A stretch of 13,898 bases of DNA, from contig JAIKYL010000039.1 in NCBI GenBank assembly GCA_024683255.1, positions 1 to 13,898 on the forward strand, written 5' to 3'. Source of the stretch: Bacteroidales bacterium (lineage in GTDB: Bacteria; Bacteroidota; Bacteroidia; Bacteroidales; UBA932). This document shows, piece after piece, positions 13,866 through 13,898 of this stretch (position 1 is the first letter of the stretch; every line of letters begins with the position of its first letter). The notes beneath the pieces were generated by a model that saw only the letters and a program-made list of their open reading frames with translations, made no database searches and had not been told where the DNA came from. The position numbers and the translations under genes are program-made.

Positions 13866-13898
13866 GCATGCCCGAGTTGCCGAGCGCGGCGAATCCGT

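Overview
The window looks like part of a Bacteroidales (Bacteroidota) chromosome. Several intergenic regions carry the TAnnTTTG -7 promoter element of that phylum, two of them with a TTG 20 bases upstream. Family content (GH95 glycosidase lipoprotein, secreted carboxypeptidase-regulatory-like protein, FolE, HtpG, a DUF2795-type small protein) fits as well. Assignment below order level is not possible from this sequence.

The left part (1 to about 8335) is GC-rich core sequence. It holds the 3' end of a membrane protein gene; a strong two-way terminator and a 52-bp-period direct repeat; a minus-strand pair encoding HtpG and a nucleoside-recognition-type membrane protein; a divergent plus-strand pair encoding a secreted CarboxypepD_reg-like protein and a GH95-family lipoprotein; a minus-strand folE; and a small acidic DUF2795-like gene with a structured leader. 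The GH95 protein keeps the fold signatures but differs at several positions expected in the active site.

The right part (about 8336 to 13870) is visibly richer in A+T and is accessory. Its key feature is that the last 19 bases before the DUF2795-like stop codon (8315-8333) recur exactly at 9092-9110, and their 13-base core recurs at 13431-13443. In all three places the frame reads N-E-E-E-Y-stop. This is the pattern of integration into the 3' end of a gene and divides the region into at least two modules. Module 1 (8334-9110) carries one small membrane-anchored protein. Module 2 (9111-13443) carries an orphan 153-aa ORF, a XamI-type restriction endonuclease, its gamma-class N6-adenine DNA methyltransferase, and an unrecognised ~280-aa protein next to the methyltransferase. 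A third segment begins after 13443 with a perfect 31-bp palindrome, a promoter and a truncated Bro-N gene; the sequence turns GC-rich again just beyond. No integrase is visible, so the modules either move with a recombinase supplied in trans or are relics.

The most interesting reading is a modular defence or accessory insertion site at the 3' end of a DUF2795-like gene. Its largest cargo is a restriction-modification operon with a possible third component of unknown function and a candidate operator palindrome 10 bases before the nuclease start codon.
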